From Siccibacter colletis (lineage in GTDB: Bacteria; Pseudomonadota; Gammaproteobacteria; Enterobacterales; Enterobacteriaceae): 64,000 nt of DNA. Under the pieces are notes generated by a model. It made no database searches, was not told the origin of the DNA, and saw only the letters and a program-made list of their open reading frames with translations. The translations under genes were made by a program, and so were the position numbers. Location: contig NZ_JMSQ01000026.1 of the NCBI RefSeq assembly GCF_000696575.1, forward strand, positions 1 to 64,000. The letters run 5' to 3'. Positions 21,295 to 30,272 of this stretch are shown piece after piece (position 1 is the stretch's first letter; each line of letters opens with the position of its first letter).

Positions 21295-22356
21295 TTAGAA
21301 CTGATAGGTCACGCCCACAGCCACGACGTCGTCGTCGTTGATGCCCAGCTGGTTGTCGCTGTCGATCTGGTTGATTTTGTAATCCACCATCGCAGACATG
21401 TTTTTGTTGAAGTAGTAAGTCACGCCAACATCGATGTAGTTAACCAGATCTTCGTTGCCCACGCCGCCTTCGATATCTTTGCCTTTAGACAGCACGTAAC
21501 CCAGGGACGGGCGCAGACCGAAGTCGAACTGGTACTGAATAACAGCTTCGAAGTTCTCTGCTTTATTAGCAAAGCCCAGAGAAGATGAAATTGGGGTCAT
21601 ATTGTTCGATACGCCGTACATAGCAGCCATGTACAGGTCATTCGCATCGTATTTCACGCCGGTTACCCAGGCTTCAGCGTTGTCGCCGCGGCCCAGTGCC
21701 ATCGTGTTTTGCTCTTCAGTACGATCGGATTTCGCGTAAGCACCGCTGATGGCGAAATCGCTGCCGCCAAAGTCATAAGAGAGTGAAGCACCGAAGCCGT
21801 CACCGTTCTGTTTCACGGTTGAACGATCGTCGTTCTTGCCCTGGTATTGCAGGGTCATATCCAGGCCGTCAACCGCGCCGAAGAAATCAGTATTGCGGTA
21901 AGTCGCCAGGCCAGTAGAGCGCTTGGTCATAAAGTTATCGGTACGGGTCAGAGAGTCACCGCCGAATTCCGGGAACATATCGGTCCATGCAGCCGTGTCA
22001 TAAAGCACGCCGAGGTTACGACCGTAGTCGATAGAACCGAACTGCGCCCATTTCAGACCGGCAAAGGCCAGACGGGTTTTCTGCGTGGAATCGCTTTCTG
22101 CCTGGTTACCAGAGAACTCTGCTTCCCAGCGACCGAAACCGGTCAGTTCGCTGTTAATCTGGGTTTCGCCTTTGAAACCGAAACGGACGTAGGTGTTATC
22201 GCCATCGGAGCCGTCATTGTCGCTGAAATAATGCTGAGCTTTCACTTTGCCGTAAACGTCCAGCTTATTGCCGTTTTTATTATAAACTTCTGCTGCGTGA
22301 ACCGAAGCGGAAGCGACGACGCTCATTACCACTAATGCCAGAGTGCTCTTTTTCAT
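21295..22356 (-). CDS. phoE: outer-membrane phosphoporin PhoE
   Basis: A general porin of 353 aa, preferring anions and made under phosphate starvation. The signal peptide [21 protein letters not shown] is followed by a 16-strand beta-barrel. The PEFGGDS constriction loop is present, as is the terminal Phe (GVTYQF) needed for BAM recognition. I set the start at the ATG at 22356; the TTG two codons upstream is less likely. A Pho box and a second, inverted upstream Pho box lie before it. It is divergent from proB. Confidence 0.95.
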   Translation of the reverse strand: MKKSTLALVVMSVVASASVHAAEVYNKNGNKLDVYGKVKAQHYFSDNDGSDGDNTYVRFGFKGETQINSELTGFGRWEAEFSGNQAESDSTQKTRLAFAGLKWAQFGSIDYGRNLGVLYDTAAWTDMFPEFGGDSLTRTDNFMTKRSTGLATYRNTDFFGAVDGLDMTLQYQGKNDDRSTVKQNGDGFGASLSYDFGGSDFAISGAYAKSDRTEEQNTMALGRGDNAEAWVTGVKYDANDLYMAAMYGVSNNMTPISSSLGFANKAENFEAVIQYQFDFGLRPSLGYVLSKGKDIEGGVGNEDLVNYIDVGVTYYFNKNMSAMVDYKINQIDSDNQLGINDDDVVAVGVTYQF

Positions 22357-22441
22357 TTTCAATCCCAGTTGATAGATCGCGCTTAATATTCTCAGGACGT
22401 TTGGTCCCGTGAAAAAACATGGAGGGTTTTATCGTTCCGGG

Positions 22442-22459
22442 ATGAAGGTTTTATTACAC
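22442..22459 (-). promoter_or_regulatory. Pho box of phoE
   Basis: On the phoE strand: GTGTAATAAAACCTTCAT, a good match to the PhoB consensus CTGTMATANANCTGTYAY. A GATAAA -10-like element begins about eight bases downstream, the usual spacing for a Pho box replacing the -35. Confidence 0.75.
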
Positions 22460-22496
22460 GATAAGAAAAATTTTAAATAATCGTGTTTATTTGATT

Positions 22497-22514
22497 CTGT
22501 CATTTAAATGTCAA
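22497..22514 (+). promoter_or_regulatory. second, inverted Pho box upstream of phoE
   Basis: CTGTCATTTAAATGTCAA reads as a near-consensus Pho box facing away from phoE, 37 bases upstream of the proximal box. E. coli phoE is known to use an additional upstream inverted box. It could alternatively act toward proB, about 130 bases away. Confidence 0.65.
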
Positions 22515-22646
22515 CATACACCGCTACGCTTGCTGATCCTGCACAACCTCATTTGCCCTTTTTACAGCGCCTGTTGGCAAGGGCCGCGACTCCTGTTACA
22601 ACGTTCACTGGTATAACTTTTTCTTTTCGTTGAACGGCAAAAAATC

Positions 22647-23750
22647 ATGAGTGACAGCCAGACGCTGGTCGTAAAACTGGGTACCAGCGTGTTAACCGGG
22701 GGTTCCCGCAAACTTAACCGCGCCCATATCGTGGAGCTGGTGCGTCAGTGCGCGCAGCTGCACGCCGCCGGGCACCGCATCGTTATCGTCACCTCCGGGG
22801 CGATTGCCGCCGGGCGTGAGCACCTGGGCTACCCGGAACTGCCGGCAACCATCGCCTCCAAGCAGCTGCTGGCCGCAGTAGGGCAGAGCCGCCTGATCCA
22901 GCTCTGGGAGCAGCTGTTCTCCATCTATGGCATTCACGTCGGGCAGATGCTGTTGACCCGCGCCGATATGGAAGATCGCGAGCGCTTCCTTAACGCCCGC
23001 GATACGCTGCGCGCGCTGCTCGATAACCATATCGTACCGGTCATCAACGAAAACGACGCCGTGGCAACCGCCGAGATTAAAGTCGGCGACAACGATAACC
23101 TGTCGGCGCTGGCCGCAATTCTTGCCGGAGCCGACAAACTGCTGCTGCTCACCGACCAGCAGGGGCTGTTCACCGCCGACCCGCGCACCAATCCCCAGGC
23201 GGAACTGATCGCCGACGTGCGCGGCATCGACGACGCGCTGCGCGCCATCGCCGGCGACAGCGTGTCCGGATTAGGCACCGGCGGCATGGGCACCAAACTG
23301 CAGGCCGCCGACGTCGCCTGCCGCGCCGGGATCGACACCATCATCGCTGCCGGCAGCAAGCCCGGCGTTATCGGCGACGTGATGAACGGTGTGCCGGTCG
23401 GCACCCGCTTCCACGCCCAGCAAACGCCGCTGGAGAACCGCAAACGCTGGATCTTCGGCGCACCGCCCGCAGGGGAAATTACCGTTGATGAAGGTGCCAG
23501 CGCAGCGATTCTGGAGAAGGGCAGCTCGCTGCTGCCAAAAGGCATTAAAGAGGTCAGCGGTAACTTCTCGCGTGGGGAAGTGATCCGTATTCGCCGCCTC
23601 GACGGGCGCGACATCGCCCACGGCGTCAGCCGCTACAACAGCGACGCCCTGCGCCGTATCGCCGGCCAACACTCGCAGGATATCGGCACCGTGCTGGGCT
23701 ATGAGTATGGTCCGGTCGCCGTTCACCGCGACGACATGATTACCCGCTAA
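22647..23750 (+). CDS. proB: glutamate 5-kinase
   Basis: A 367-aa enzyme for the first step of proline synthesis (ATP + glutamate to glutamyl 5-phosphate), feedback-inhibited by proline in the family. The amino-acid kinase domain begins [12 protein letters not shown], with [10 protein letters not shown] and the ATP-site segment [14 protein letters not shown]-terminal PUA domain follows (about 275-367). proA follows after 10 bases; the two proteins act in a complex. Same length as E. coli. Confidence 0.97.
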   Translation: MSDSQTLVVKLGTSVLTGGSRKLNRAHIVELVRQCAQLHAAGHRIVIVTSGAIAAGREHLGYPELPATIASKQLLAAVGQSRLIQLWEQLFSIYGIHVGQMLLTRADMEDRERFLNARDTLRALLDNHIVPVINENDAVATAEIKVGDNDNLSALAAILAGADKLLLLTDQQGLFTADPRTNPQAELIADVRGIDDALRAIAGDSVSGLGTGGMGTKLQAADVACRAGIDTIIAAGSKPGVIGDVMNGVPVGTRFHAQQTPLENRKRWIFGAPPAGEITVDEGASAAILEKGSSLLPKGIKEVSGNFSRGEVIRIRRLDGRDIAHGVSRYNSDALRRIAGQHSQDIGTVLGYEYGPVAVHRDDMITR

Positions 23751-23760
23751 GGAGCTGGCC

Positions 23761-25014
23761 ATGCTTGAACAAATGGGCAACGCGGCAAAAGCCGCCTCGT
23801 ATCAGCTCGCGCTGCTCTCCAGCCGCGAGAAAAACCGCGTGCTGGAAAAGATCGCTGATTATCTGGAAGCGCAGTCGCAAAGCATTCTGAGCGCTAACCA
23901 GCAGGACGTCAGCGAAGCGCGCGATAACGGTCTGAGCGACGCCTTGCTAGACCGGCTGCTGCTCACCCCGGCGCGTCTGAGCGCCATCGCCGCCGACGTG
24001 CGTCAGGTCTGCAATCTCGCCGACCCGGTAGGGCAGGTGATCGACGGTGGGCTGCTCGACAGCGGCCTGCGCATCGAACGCCGCCGCGTACCGCTCGGGG
24101 TTATCGGCGTGATTTACGAAGCGCGCCCGAACGTCACCGTTGACGTCGCCTCTCTGTGCCTGAAAACCGGCAACGCCGCCATTCTGCGCGGCGGGAAAGA
24201 GACCTGGCGCACTAACGCCGCCACGGTGAAGGTCATCCAGCAGGCGTTGGTGGAGTGCGGGCTGCCCGCCGCCGCCGTGCAGGCGATTGAAAGCCCGGAC
24301 CGCGCGCTGGTGAATGAGATGCTGCGCATGGATAAATACATCGACATGCTGATCCCGCGCGGCGGGGCAGGGCTGCACAAGCTGTGCCGCGAGCAGTCCA
24401 CCATTCCGGTGATCACCGGCGGGATCGGCGTCTGCCATATTTTCGTCGATGACAGCGCCGAGTTCGCGCCGGCTATCGATATCATCGTCAACGCGAAAAC
24501 CCAGCGCCCCAGCACCTGCAACACGGTGGAGACGCTGCTGGTGCATCAGGCGGTGGCGGAACGCTTCCTGCCAGCGCTGAGCAACAGGATGGCCGAGCGG
24601 GGCGTAACGCTGCATGCCGATGATCAGGCGCTGGCGCTGTTACAGGCAGGCCCGGCGACGGTGGTGGCGGTGAAACCGGAAGAGTATGACGACGAGTTTT
24701 TATCGCTGGATCTGAACGTGAAGATCGTCGCCGATCTCGATGGGGCAATCGATCACATTCGCGCCCACGGCACCCAGCATTCGGACGCCATTCTGACCCG
24801 CACGCTGCGCAATGCGAATCGCTTTATCAATGAAGTGGATTCGTCAGCGGTGTACGTCAACGCGTCCACTCGCTTTACCGACGGCGCCCAGTTTGGTCTT
24901 GGCGCGGAAGTGGCGGTGAGCACTCAGAAGCTGCACGCCCGTGGCCCGATGGGCCTCGAAGCGTTAACGACCTACAAGTGGATCGGTTTCGGCGACGATA
25001 CAATTCGTGCGTAA
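23761..25014 (+). CDS. proA: glutamate-5-semialdehyde dehydrogenase (gamma-glutamyl phosphate reductase)
   Basis: A 417-aa NADPH-dependent reductase for the second step of proline synthesis. The aldehyde-dehydrogenase fold has the catalytic Cys in [17 protein letters not shown] and cofactor region [12 protein letters not shown]. It has a near-perfect ribosome site (AAGGAG) and follows proB in one operon, ending at a long hairpin just before thrW. Confidence 0.97.
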   Translation: MLEQMGNAAKAASYQLALLSSREKNRVLEKIADYLEAQSQSILSANQQDVSEARDNGLSDALLDRLLLTPARLSAIAADVRQVCNLADPVGQVIDGGLLDSGLRIERRRVPLGVIGVIYEARPNVTVDVASLCLKTGNAAILRGGKETWRTNAATVKVIQQALVECGLPAAAVQAIESPDRALVNEMLRMDKYIDMLIPRGGAGLHKLCREQSTIPVITGGIGVCHIFVDDSAEFAPAIDIIVNAKTQRPSTCNTVETLLVHQAVAERFLPALSNRMAERGVTLHADDQALALLQAGPATVVAVKPEEYDDEFLSLDLNVKIVADLDGAIDHIRAHGTQHSDAILTRTLRNANRFINEVDSSAVYVNASTRFTDGAQFGLGAEVAVSTQKLHARGPMGLEALTTYKWIGFGDDTIRA

Positions 25015-25020
25015 CTGACC

Positions 25021-25082
25021 AGTGGGTGATGCAAAAACGGCCGCTTAAACCGAAAGGGCATTGACGCATCACCCACTTTTTC
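25021..25082 (+). terminator. proBA terminator
   Basis: AGTGGGTGATGC pairs with GCATCACCCACT (12 bp) around a branched loop, followed by TTTTT. Confidence 0.85.
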
Positions 25083-25127
25083 CTACCCTTTTACACCGTT
25101 GTTCACGCTCGTGAACACCGTCACAAC

Positions 25128-25203
25128 GCCGATATAGCTCAGTTGGTAGAGCAGCGCATTCGTAATGCGAAGGTCGTAGGTTCGACTCCTATTATCGGCA
25201 CCA
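25128..25203 (+). tRNA. thrW: tRNA-Thr (CGT), integration site
   Basis: A 76-nt tRNA with anticodon CGT (CATTCGTAATG arm), T arm GGTTCGACTCC and encoded CCA. This is thrW, directly after proBA as in E. coli, where CP4-6 uses the same gene. Its last 17 bases form the left half of the att repeat of the satellite, so the tRNA is restored on insertion. Confidence 0.97.
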
Positions 25204-25205
25204 TC
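25187..25205 (+). repeat. attL
   Basis: A 19-bp core TCCTATTATCGGCACCATC overlapping the thrW 3' end. The identical sequence is found at 36311-36329. Confidence 0.93.
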
Positions 25206-25317
25206 CCTTAGTTTTCTCAAGTCAACCCACATCAACAAAACCCTTTAAAAACATAGATTTCATGCCCTTAATGGTCGTTTGAGGTCAACCTTTATCTCTT
25301 GAAATCAACATGCACTC

Positions 25318-25366
25318 GGGGGCACAATTAGGGGCATGTTCTGTTCGGTCTAGGAAATATGCCCCC
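25318..25366 (+). repeat. candidate integrase arm-type sites, left
   Basis: GGGGGCA at 25318-25324, AGGGGCAT at 25330-25337 and the inverted TGCCCCC at 25360-25366 lie just inside attL. The same heptamer recurs twice just inside attR. They look like arm sites for the integrase, and the last overlaps the possible int start, which would allow autorepression. This is inference from position and repetition. Confidence 0.5.
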
Positions 25367-26558
25367 AATGATGCTGAATGCCCGCAAGGTTGAAGCTGCG
25401 AAAGGAAAAGAGAAGAGCTATAAGCTGTCTGATGGAGGTGGCCTATACCTTCAGGTTGAACCCAATGGCTCGCGTTACTGGCGTATGAAGTACCGTTTTG
25501 CTGGCAAAGAGAAGCGCTTGTCCTTTGGTGTTTATCCAACAGTGTCTCTCGCCGATGCCAGGCAAAAACGTGAAGACGCGAAGAAATTACTGGCGGCTGG
25601 TGATGATCCGGGTGAAGTAAAGAAAGCAAAAAAGCAGGCCTTAACCGCTGCGATCGAGATTCTCAATCCATTCAGAGATGTGGCGTTAGAGTGGCATAAG
25701 ATTAAGTCTCCCAAATGGTCTGAGGGCTACGCTTCGGACATCATCGAGGCATTTGAGAAAGACATCTTCCCGCATATTGGCCATCGTCCTATTGCCGATA
25801 TCAAGCCTCTTGAGCTGCTTGAAGTTCTTAGACTAATAGAGGCTAGAGGAGCAATGGAAAAAGCGAAGAAAGTTCGTCAGCGATGCGGTGAAGTATTCCG
25901 CTATGCCATCGTAACGGGTCGAGCGATCTACAATCCGGCACCAGATCTTGCTAGTGCGATGCAAGGCCATGAAGCAGTTCACTATCCATTCCTCAAGGCC
26001 AACGAGCTGCCCGAGTTCTTTACTACCCTTAACGCTTATTCAGGAAGCCCAATTGTATTATTGGGGGCAAAATTACTCATCCTGACAGGTCTCAGAACTG
26101 GAGAACTACGAGCAGCAGAATGGCGAGAGGTGGATTTTGATAACGCAGTGTGGGAAATCCCTAAAGAACGCATGAAAATGCGTAGAACTCATATTGTACC
26201 GCTTTCAAAACAAGCATTAGTTCATCTCCAACGGTTAAAAGAGCTGACAGGCAACTATCCGCTCATGTTCCCTGGACGCAACGATCCCAGTAAGTTCATG
26301 AGTGAAGCCAGTATCAACCAAGTGTTTAAACGTATTGGGTATGCTGGCCGTGTAACAGGGCATGGTTTTAGGCATACGATGAGTACGATTCTGCACGAGA
26401 AAGGTTTTAATAGCGCCTGGATTGAAACCCAGCTTGCTCATTTGGACAAAAATTCAATTCGAGGAATTTATAACCATGCTCAATATATTGAAGGGCGTAG
26501 GGAAATGATGCAGTGGTATGCGGACTTTATTGGGGAAATGAATCTTAATGACAAATAA
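25359..26558 (+). CDS. int: P4-type tyrosine integrase
   Basis: A 399-aa site-specific recombinase. An N-terminal DUF4102 arm-binding domain (about 1-90, DGGGLYLQVEPNGSRYW) and a core-binding SAM-like domain precede the catalytic domain. The catalytic residues are R246 (LTGLRTGELR), H335 and R338 (HGFRHT), H361 (LAHLDK) and nucleophile Y371 (GIYNHAQY). It starts about 150 bases from attL, the usual arrangement. The start is ambiguous (MPPMMLNA; ATG at 25359, 25368 or 25371). The next gene overlaps its end by 11 bases. Confidence 0.95.
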   Translation: MPPMMLNARKVEAAKGKEKSYKLSDGGGLYLQVEPNGSRYWRMKYRFAGKEKRLSFGVYPTVSLADARQKREDAKKLLAAGDDPGEVKKAKKQALTAAIEILNPFRDVALEWHKIKSPKWSEGYASDIIEAFEKDIFPHIGHRPIADIKPLELLEVLRLIEARGAMEKAKKVRQRCGEVFRYAIVTGRAIYNPAPDLASAMQGHEAVHYPFLKANELPEFFTTLNAYSGSPIVLLGAKLLILTGLRTGELRAAEWREVDFDNAVWEIPKERMKMRRTHIVPLSKQALVHLQRLKELTGNYPLMFPGRNDPSKFMSEASINQVFKRIGYAGRVTGHGFRHTMSTILHEKGFNSAWIETQLAHLDKNSIRGIYNHAQYIEGRREMMQWYADFIGEMNLNDK

Positions 26559-27345
26559 AACTTCTCCTTTGAAACTATTTCGCACACATTATCAAGTAGC
26601 AGAGGTTGCTAAGATATTGAGTTGTGAAGAGGAAGATATTTTTCATCTGTCTGGGGAGAATGATATTTTATTCTCAGCTTATGTTGGTAGGGAGGGTAAC
26701 TTTTCAAAGCATCGAGTTAGAAATGTAAGTGAATTTTTAAATCACATTGGTTCCTTAGATAAGGGTGATGAAGGTTATAGTTATATTAGCCAATATAGTC
26801 TTATAAAAATATATGAAATTAAAAATGACAAGAATTTAGTCATAGTACGTATCAAAGGTTATTTTAAATACCCACCAAAAATCCAGAAGGACTTTATCTT
26901 TTATAGTGGGCAATTTCCTGTATACCCCTCTCTCCTTATACCGGCTGGACAAATATTATCAAATGATGTGAAATTCTTCCAGATGGACTGGAAAAATTCG
27001 GATGGCTTCTTTTTAGAGCATGATGGATATCTAGAAAGCGAAGATGTTCGAAAACTTTATAACATAATTAACAATGATTCATCTTCTTCCGATGTATACA
27101 AATCGCTTTCAATTGCTCAACAAGAGCGACATGCAGCAAAAAGAAATCAAGTTTTGAGCGTGGCCATTTATCTCTATAAAGAAAACTCTAATGTCAAAAA
27201 GGACAACGCTACAGCACTTACAGAGCTTATTTTCACCCGAGCTGAAGAATTTTGGCCTGATAAGAAAGAACCTCCCTTGTCTTTCACAGTAATTAGTAAG
27301 TTGATTTCAGGAATTTTCAAAAAACCAATTTTCACAATCTGTTAA
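26548..27345 (+). CDS. uncharacterised 265-aa protein overlapping int
   Basis: I do not recognise this family. The N-terminal 30 residues (HYQVAEVAKILSCEEEDIFHL) resemble a small helix-turn-helix of the kind used by AlpA/MerR-like proteins, followed by a mixed alpha/beta region rich in Lys, Tyr and Phe. There is no signal peptide or membrane segment and no nuclease motif. Base composition is clearly AT-rich compared with int. It is coupled to int by an 11-base overlap and ended by a strong terminator, so the two form one unit. The slot next to int is a known cargo position in P4-like satellites. A role in defence or int control is possible but unsupported. Confidence 0.75.
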   Translation: MTNKTSPLKLFRTHYQVAEVAKILSCEEEDIFHLSGENDILFSAYVGREGNFSKHRVRNVSEFLNHIGSLDKGDEGYSYISQYSLIKIYEIKNDKNLVIVRIKGYFKYPPKIQKDFIFYSGQFPVYPSLLIPAGQILSNDVKFFQMDWKNSDGFFLEHDGYLESEDVRKLYNIINNDSSSSDVYKSLSIAQQERHAAKRNQVLSVAIYLYKENSNVKKDNATALTELIFTRAEEFWPDKKEPPLSFTVISKLISGIFKKPIFTIC

Positions 27346-27352
27346 CATTTTT

Positions 27353-27387
27353 GTCGAGTAAGTTTTTTTTGCTTACTCGACTTTTTT
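27353..27387 (+). terminator. terminator after the int unit
   Basis: A perfect 10-bp stem GTCGAGTAAG / CTTACTCGAC is followed by TTTTTT. It insulates the int unit from the alpA operon. Confidence 0.92.
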
Positions 27388-27452
27388 ACACCCAAGCCAG
27401 GTGCTTTAATCCTCTCCGTTAACCCGAATCGATGAACTGAGAGGAACTAATC

Positions 27453-27659
27453 ATGGCGCTAACTGATACTCGCCCTAATTCAGACTCACTAATTGATATG
27501 AAATATATCACTTCTGATTGTCTGCTCACTGATAAGTGGATTTATAAGCTAATTTCACTTGGTAAATTCCCTAAGCCGATTAAGTTAGGTCGTATGTCTC
27601 GTTGGCGAGCGGGTGACTACTACGCATGGCGTGATAGTCATTCAACTGTCAATGATTAA
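27453..27659 (+). CDS. AlpA/Vis-family transcriptional regulator
   Basis: A 68-aa DNA-binding protein of the AlpA family (P4 Vis-like). The winged-helix signature is ITSDCLLTDKWIYKLISLGKFPKPIKLG followed by SRWRAGDYYAWRD. Family members activate or repress satellite late promoters and help excision by acting with the integrase. It is preceded by GAGAGGAA and leads a likely operon with the two following genes. Confidence 0.93.
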   Translation: MALTDTRPNSDSLIDMKYITSDCLLTDKWIYKLISLGKFPKPIKLGRMSRWRAGDYYAWRDSHSTVND

Positions 27660-27705
27660 ACATTGTTTCTTTTTTCTTAAATAACAAGAAATCTTGAGGT
27701 GAATA

Positions 27706-28572
27706 ATGAATGACCTTCATTTAGAGGGTGGGGCTTCACTCGCCCTGAAGTTTACAAAAAGTAGTGCTCTTGCTTATGTTCAAAACTATAAAGTAATTCC
27801 GTTTAAAAATTTAAATAGTGACGCCGCATGTATTGCCCGCATTATTGAAATCTTTTCGCTAAACAAATTACGGAATGAGGGAGACAAACTTTTTGCGTTA
27901 ACTGGTTTGGTCGTTCCTGATACTGGCGCGGAAGCTTCTGAAATTAATATGTTATTAAAGCGCTGCATTCAACTTTGCCACCATGAAGAAGAGGAGCTTG
28001 GCTACAGAGAACGTGCAGCAGCTGAAGCAGAAGCGGCAACAAAGCAGGTTTATACAGCTCGCAGTGTTGCCGAGATGAAGAACCGGGGTTCACATCCCGT
28101 GAGTCGAGCTGATGCTGAATATCTTTATCAGGCCGCGCAAAGCAGGGTTGAAGAACAACGAGAGCGGGTAAAACTTTTCCGGTCTTTTCCTGGCTTACTT
28201 GTCGAGGAAGCAAAGCGAATCGGAAAGGGCGTAGATAGATCGGTGTTGCATTCTTTTCCTGTATCCCAGTACATCCCGGCACAAATTACGGCATCTGACC
28301 AGAATCCGGTAATTTCCAGTGCTGCCCGGTTCGTAAGGGATGCCCTTAATGAATTGGTGGAGGCTGTACGTGAAATCATTAAACACTGTACTCCACCTTC
28401 TGACATGTACGCTTTAAATAATGGTGGCTTACAAAGGGTAGCCGCTTACAAAGAGTATTACAGGGTGGATAATTCACTGTTACGTGCAGTGGTTACCGCT
28501 GAGGATTATGTTGAATATTGCCTCCAAGGCCAAAAACTAACAGAGCGAAAAGAAAAGCTTTTTTCCATCTAA
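27706..28572 (+). CDS. uncharacterised satellite protein in the Sid-like position
   Basis: A 288-aa protein of no recognised family. The middle (about 95-160) is strongly helical and charged (EEEELGYRERAAAEAEAATKQ, then SRVEEQRERVKLFRSF) and could form a coiled coil. No signal peptide is seen. It lies between the Vis-like regulator and a P2-type capsid gene, where P4 places its late capsid-redirecting genes (sid, delta, psu). A scaffold or capsid-size role is plausible from place and helicity, but I see no direct similarity to Sid or to P2 gpO. Confidence 0.7.
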   Translation: MNDLHLEGGASLALKFTKSSALAYVQNYKVIPFKNLNSDAACIARIIEIFSLNKLRNEGDKLFALTGLVVPDTGAEASEINMLLKRCIQLCHHEEEELGYRERAAAEAEAATKQVYTARSVAEMKNRGSHPVSRADAEYLYQAAQSRVEEQRERVKLFRSFPGLLVEEAKRIGKGVDRSVLHSFPVSQYIPAQITASDQNPVISSAARFVRDALNELVEAVREIIKHCTPPSDMYALNNGGLQRVAAYKEYYRVDNSLLRAVVTAEDYVEYCLQGQKLTERKEKLFSI

Positions 28573-28590
28573 TATATTCAGGGTGTATTT

Positions 28591-29595
28591 ATGTTTGCTT
28601 TTAAAAATAAAAAGCCAGATGCGGCACGTCTTTATCATGAGAAATTAACAGATAGTCTCAATGCGGGTTTTAATGAAGGACGTCGTTTTTCACTTGGCGG
28701 TAATAAGGAAAACATTCTCCGTGCATCTATTCTGGAATCAGGCTGGATGATGGGAAACATCACGCTGCGTGATGTTAATGCTGTTTCGGGTAATGCAATC
28801 AATATTGGAGCCAGCGAGCTACATACGGGCCGGGTTGCGGATGGGCGCTTTCGGAAAAAGGTATCAATTAATGGAACAGAGTTTTGGCTTTCAGAAACGG
28901 ATACCTGTGCCACTATCAGCTATGGCGAATTGTCGGATATTTATAATCTTGGTAACGCAGGTGGTTTTGACGAAGCGCTGGATAACTTTTTTAGTTAGGC
29001 ATATTCACTGGATATGCTACGTGTTGGCTTTAATGGTTCATCAATTTCTGAAACGACCATTCCGGAATTAAATAAGAAAGGTGAAGACGTCAATATTGGC
29101 TGGCATGCGCTCGCAAAAGATTTCATGAAAGGAAGGCAGGTTATTTCTGAACCACTTACCTTAGGTGAAACGGGGAAATGGAAGAATATCGATTTGCTGG
29201 CTAATCATCTCATCAATAGTGTTATTGCGGAGCCGTTCCGGGAAGATCCGCGGCTGGTGATAATGGTCGGGGCTGAATTGGCTGCACAACAGCGCCTTCG
29301 CCTGTTTAATGCTGCTGACCGCCCGGCAGATATCAGCGCCGCACAAATGGCCGCCAGTTCAGTTGCCGGGCGTTTCGCTTTCATTCCACCTTTCATGCCG
29401 GGTAAGCGTCTTGCTGTGACTACACTGAGCAATTTGCATATTTATACGCAGGAGAACACGCGATATTTTCGCGCCGAATTTGACGACGATAATTGTGAAT
29501 ATGTGCATTCCTATTTGCGTAATGAAGGTTATGCGCTGGGCAATCCGGAACTCTACGCCGCTGTTGATGAGAGCGCAATTTCACTCGTTGACTAA
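28591..29595 (+). pseudogene. P2-family major capsid protein (gpN-like), interrupted by one in-frame amber codon
   Basis: A single reading frame of 335 codons is broken only by TAG at codon 136 (28996-28998). Both halves resemble P2 gpN. First half: NITLRDVNAVSGNAINIG against the gpN region VPVSEMKGEKIGIG. Second half: SLDMLRVGFNG against gpN SLDFIMAGFNG, DVNIGW against DVAVGW, EPFREDPRLVIMVG against EPWYQEDPDLVVIVG, and LSNLHIYTQ against LENLSIYYM. P2 gpN comparisons are from memory. At 334 residues it is near full length (gpN 357), though the N-terminal scaffold-like segment is shorter. The rest of the frame is intact, so the stop is recent, a sequencing error, or read through. A restart at ATG 29014 has no good ribosome site. 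Confidence 0.8.
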
Positions 29596-29610
29596 CTTTA
29601 CGGCAAATAA

Positions 29611-29638
29611 AAAGCCCGCTGATTATTTAGCGGGCTTT
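29611..29638 (+). terminator. hairpin after the capsid gene
   Basis: AAAGCCCGCT / AGCGGGCTTT with an 8-base loop ends with only three T. It is a probable terminator for the vis-288aa-capsid operon. Confidence 0.7.
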
Positions 29639-29806
29639 GAGAACTTACACAGGAAAAAATGAAACCTACAGAGTGGCAGACCCTGTAAGGGCTTTTAAAA
29701 TGTCAGGATTTTCAGAAATGAACAATACAATGAATTCGGTTATAAATTTCTTGCGTAGCCTTAATCTGGCGGGCTATAGTTCCGTTGTTGCCGCAAAATC
29801 GGCAGC

Positions 29807-30035
29807 CGGGCGTGGAAACCCGTGTAATCTGAAGGCGACACCAGGCGCGCCATGCGTCTTTTTTTGTGTCTTTGTCTTTGCACATCTGTTACTTGCGCAG
29901 CGGTTTCTATGCCGTTGTAGCTATCACGTAATGGTGGCTCAGGCGGGGCTGACTTCGGTCAGGCCGGTATCCTTCAGAGCCGGTATTTCCACCCCCGTCT
30001 GGGCTACCACCAGTGAGCGTGGAAACTCCGGTGGT
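29807..30035 (+). ncRNA. P4 CI / C4-type antisense immunity RNA region
   Basis: Two hairpins expose the same 8-base loop CGTGGAAA: CGGG-loop-CCCG at 29807-29822, and ACCACC...GAG-loop-CTC...GGTGGT at 30006-30035. Between them GGTATTTCCACCCCCG (29982-29997) is complementary to the loop and part of the first stem. A CTGAC-TTCG-GTCAG hairpin (29949-29962) lies just before it. This is the P4 seqA - CI RNA (seqB) - seqC plan, in which the processed RNA pairs with the leader to stop translation and transcription of kil and alpha. The ends of the RNA cannot be fixed from sequence alone. Confidence 0.72.
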
Positions 30036-30068
30036 GGCGTTAACCGCTATCTGAAGGAGATTGCCATT

Positions 30069-30272
30069 ATGGCTACAGTCCCCGCGTTGTTACACCCCGA
30101 ATATACCTTTCTGTTTCTTGCCGTGCGTCGTATCGATGGTAAAGCCCTGCCTATGCCGGTTCGTATTACTGCACACACCGAACGTGATGCCCGACTGCAA
30201 CTAATTACCGATTTTGTCCTCTGCTTTGCTGGTCGTATTCCTTTCAGGACTACCGGGGAGGTAATGGCATGA
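30069..30272 (+). CDS. Kil/Icd-like small cell-division inhibitor
   Basis: A 67-aa protein (MATVPALLHPEYTFLFLAVR then DARLQLITDFVLCFAGRIP) of the Icd-like family. P1 Icd and P4 Kil block host cell division when overexpressed. AAGGAG at 30054-30059 gives a well-placed ribosome site, and this start is chosen over the longer upstream frame because that frame covers the regulatory RNA. The final hairpin of the antisense RNA region lies just upstream, so expression is probably shut off in the integrated state. It overlaps the next gene by ATGA. Confidence 0.8.
   Translation: MATVPALLHPEYTFLFLAVRRIDGKALPMPVRITAHTERDARLQLITDFVLCFAGRIPFRTTGEVMA

Noticed and set aside
29637..30272. A 211-aa plus-strand frame covering the satellite regulatory RNA
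   Set aside because: Only its last 67 residues look like a protein family (Icd/Kil-like), and these have their own ribosome site. The upstream part is better explained as the structured RNA leader.
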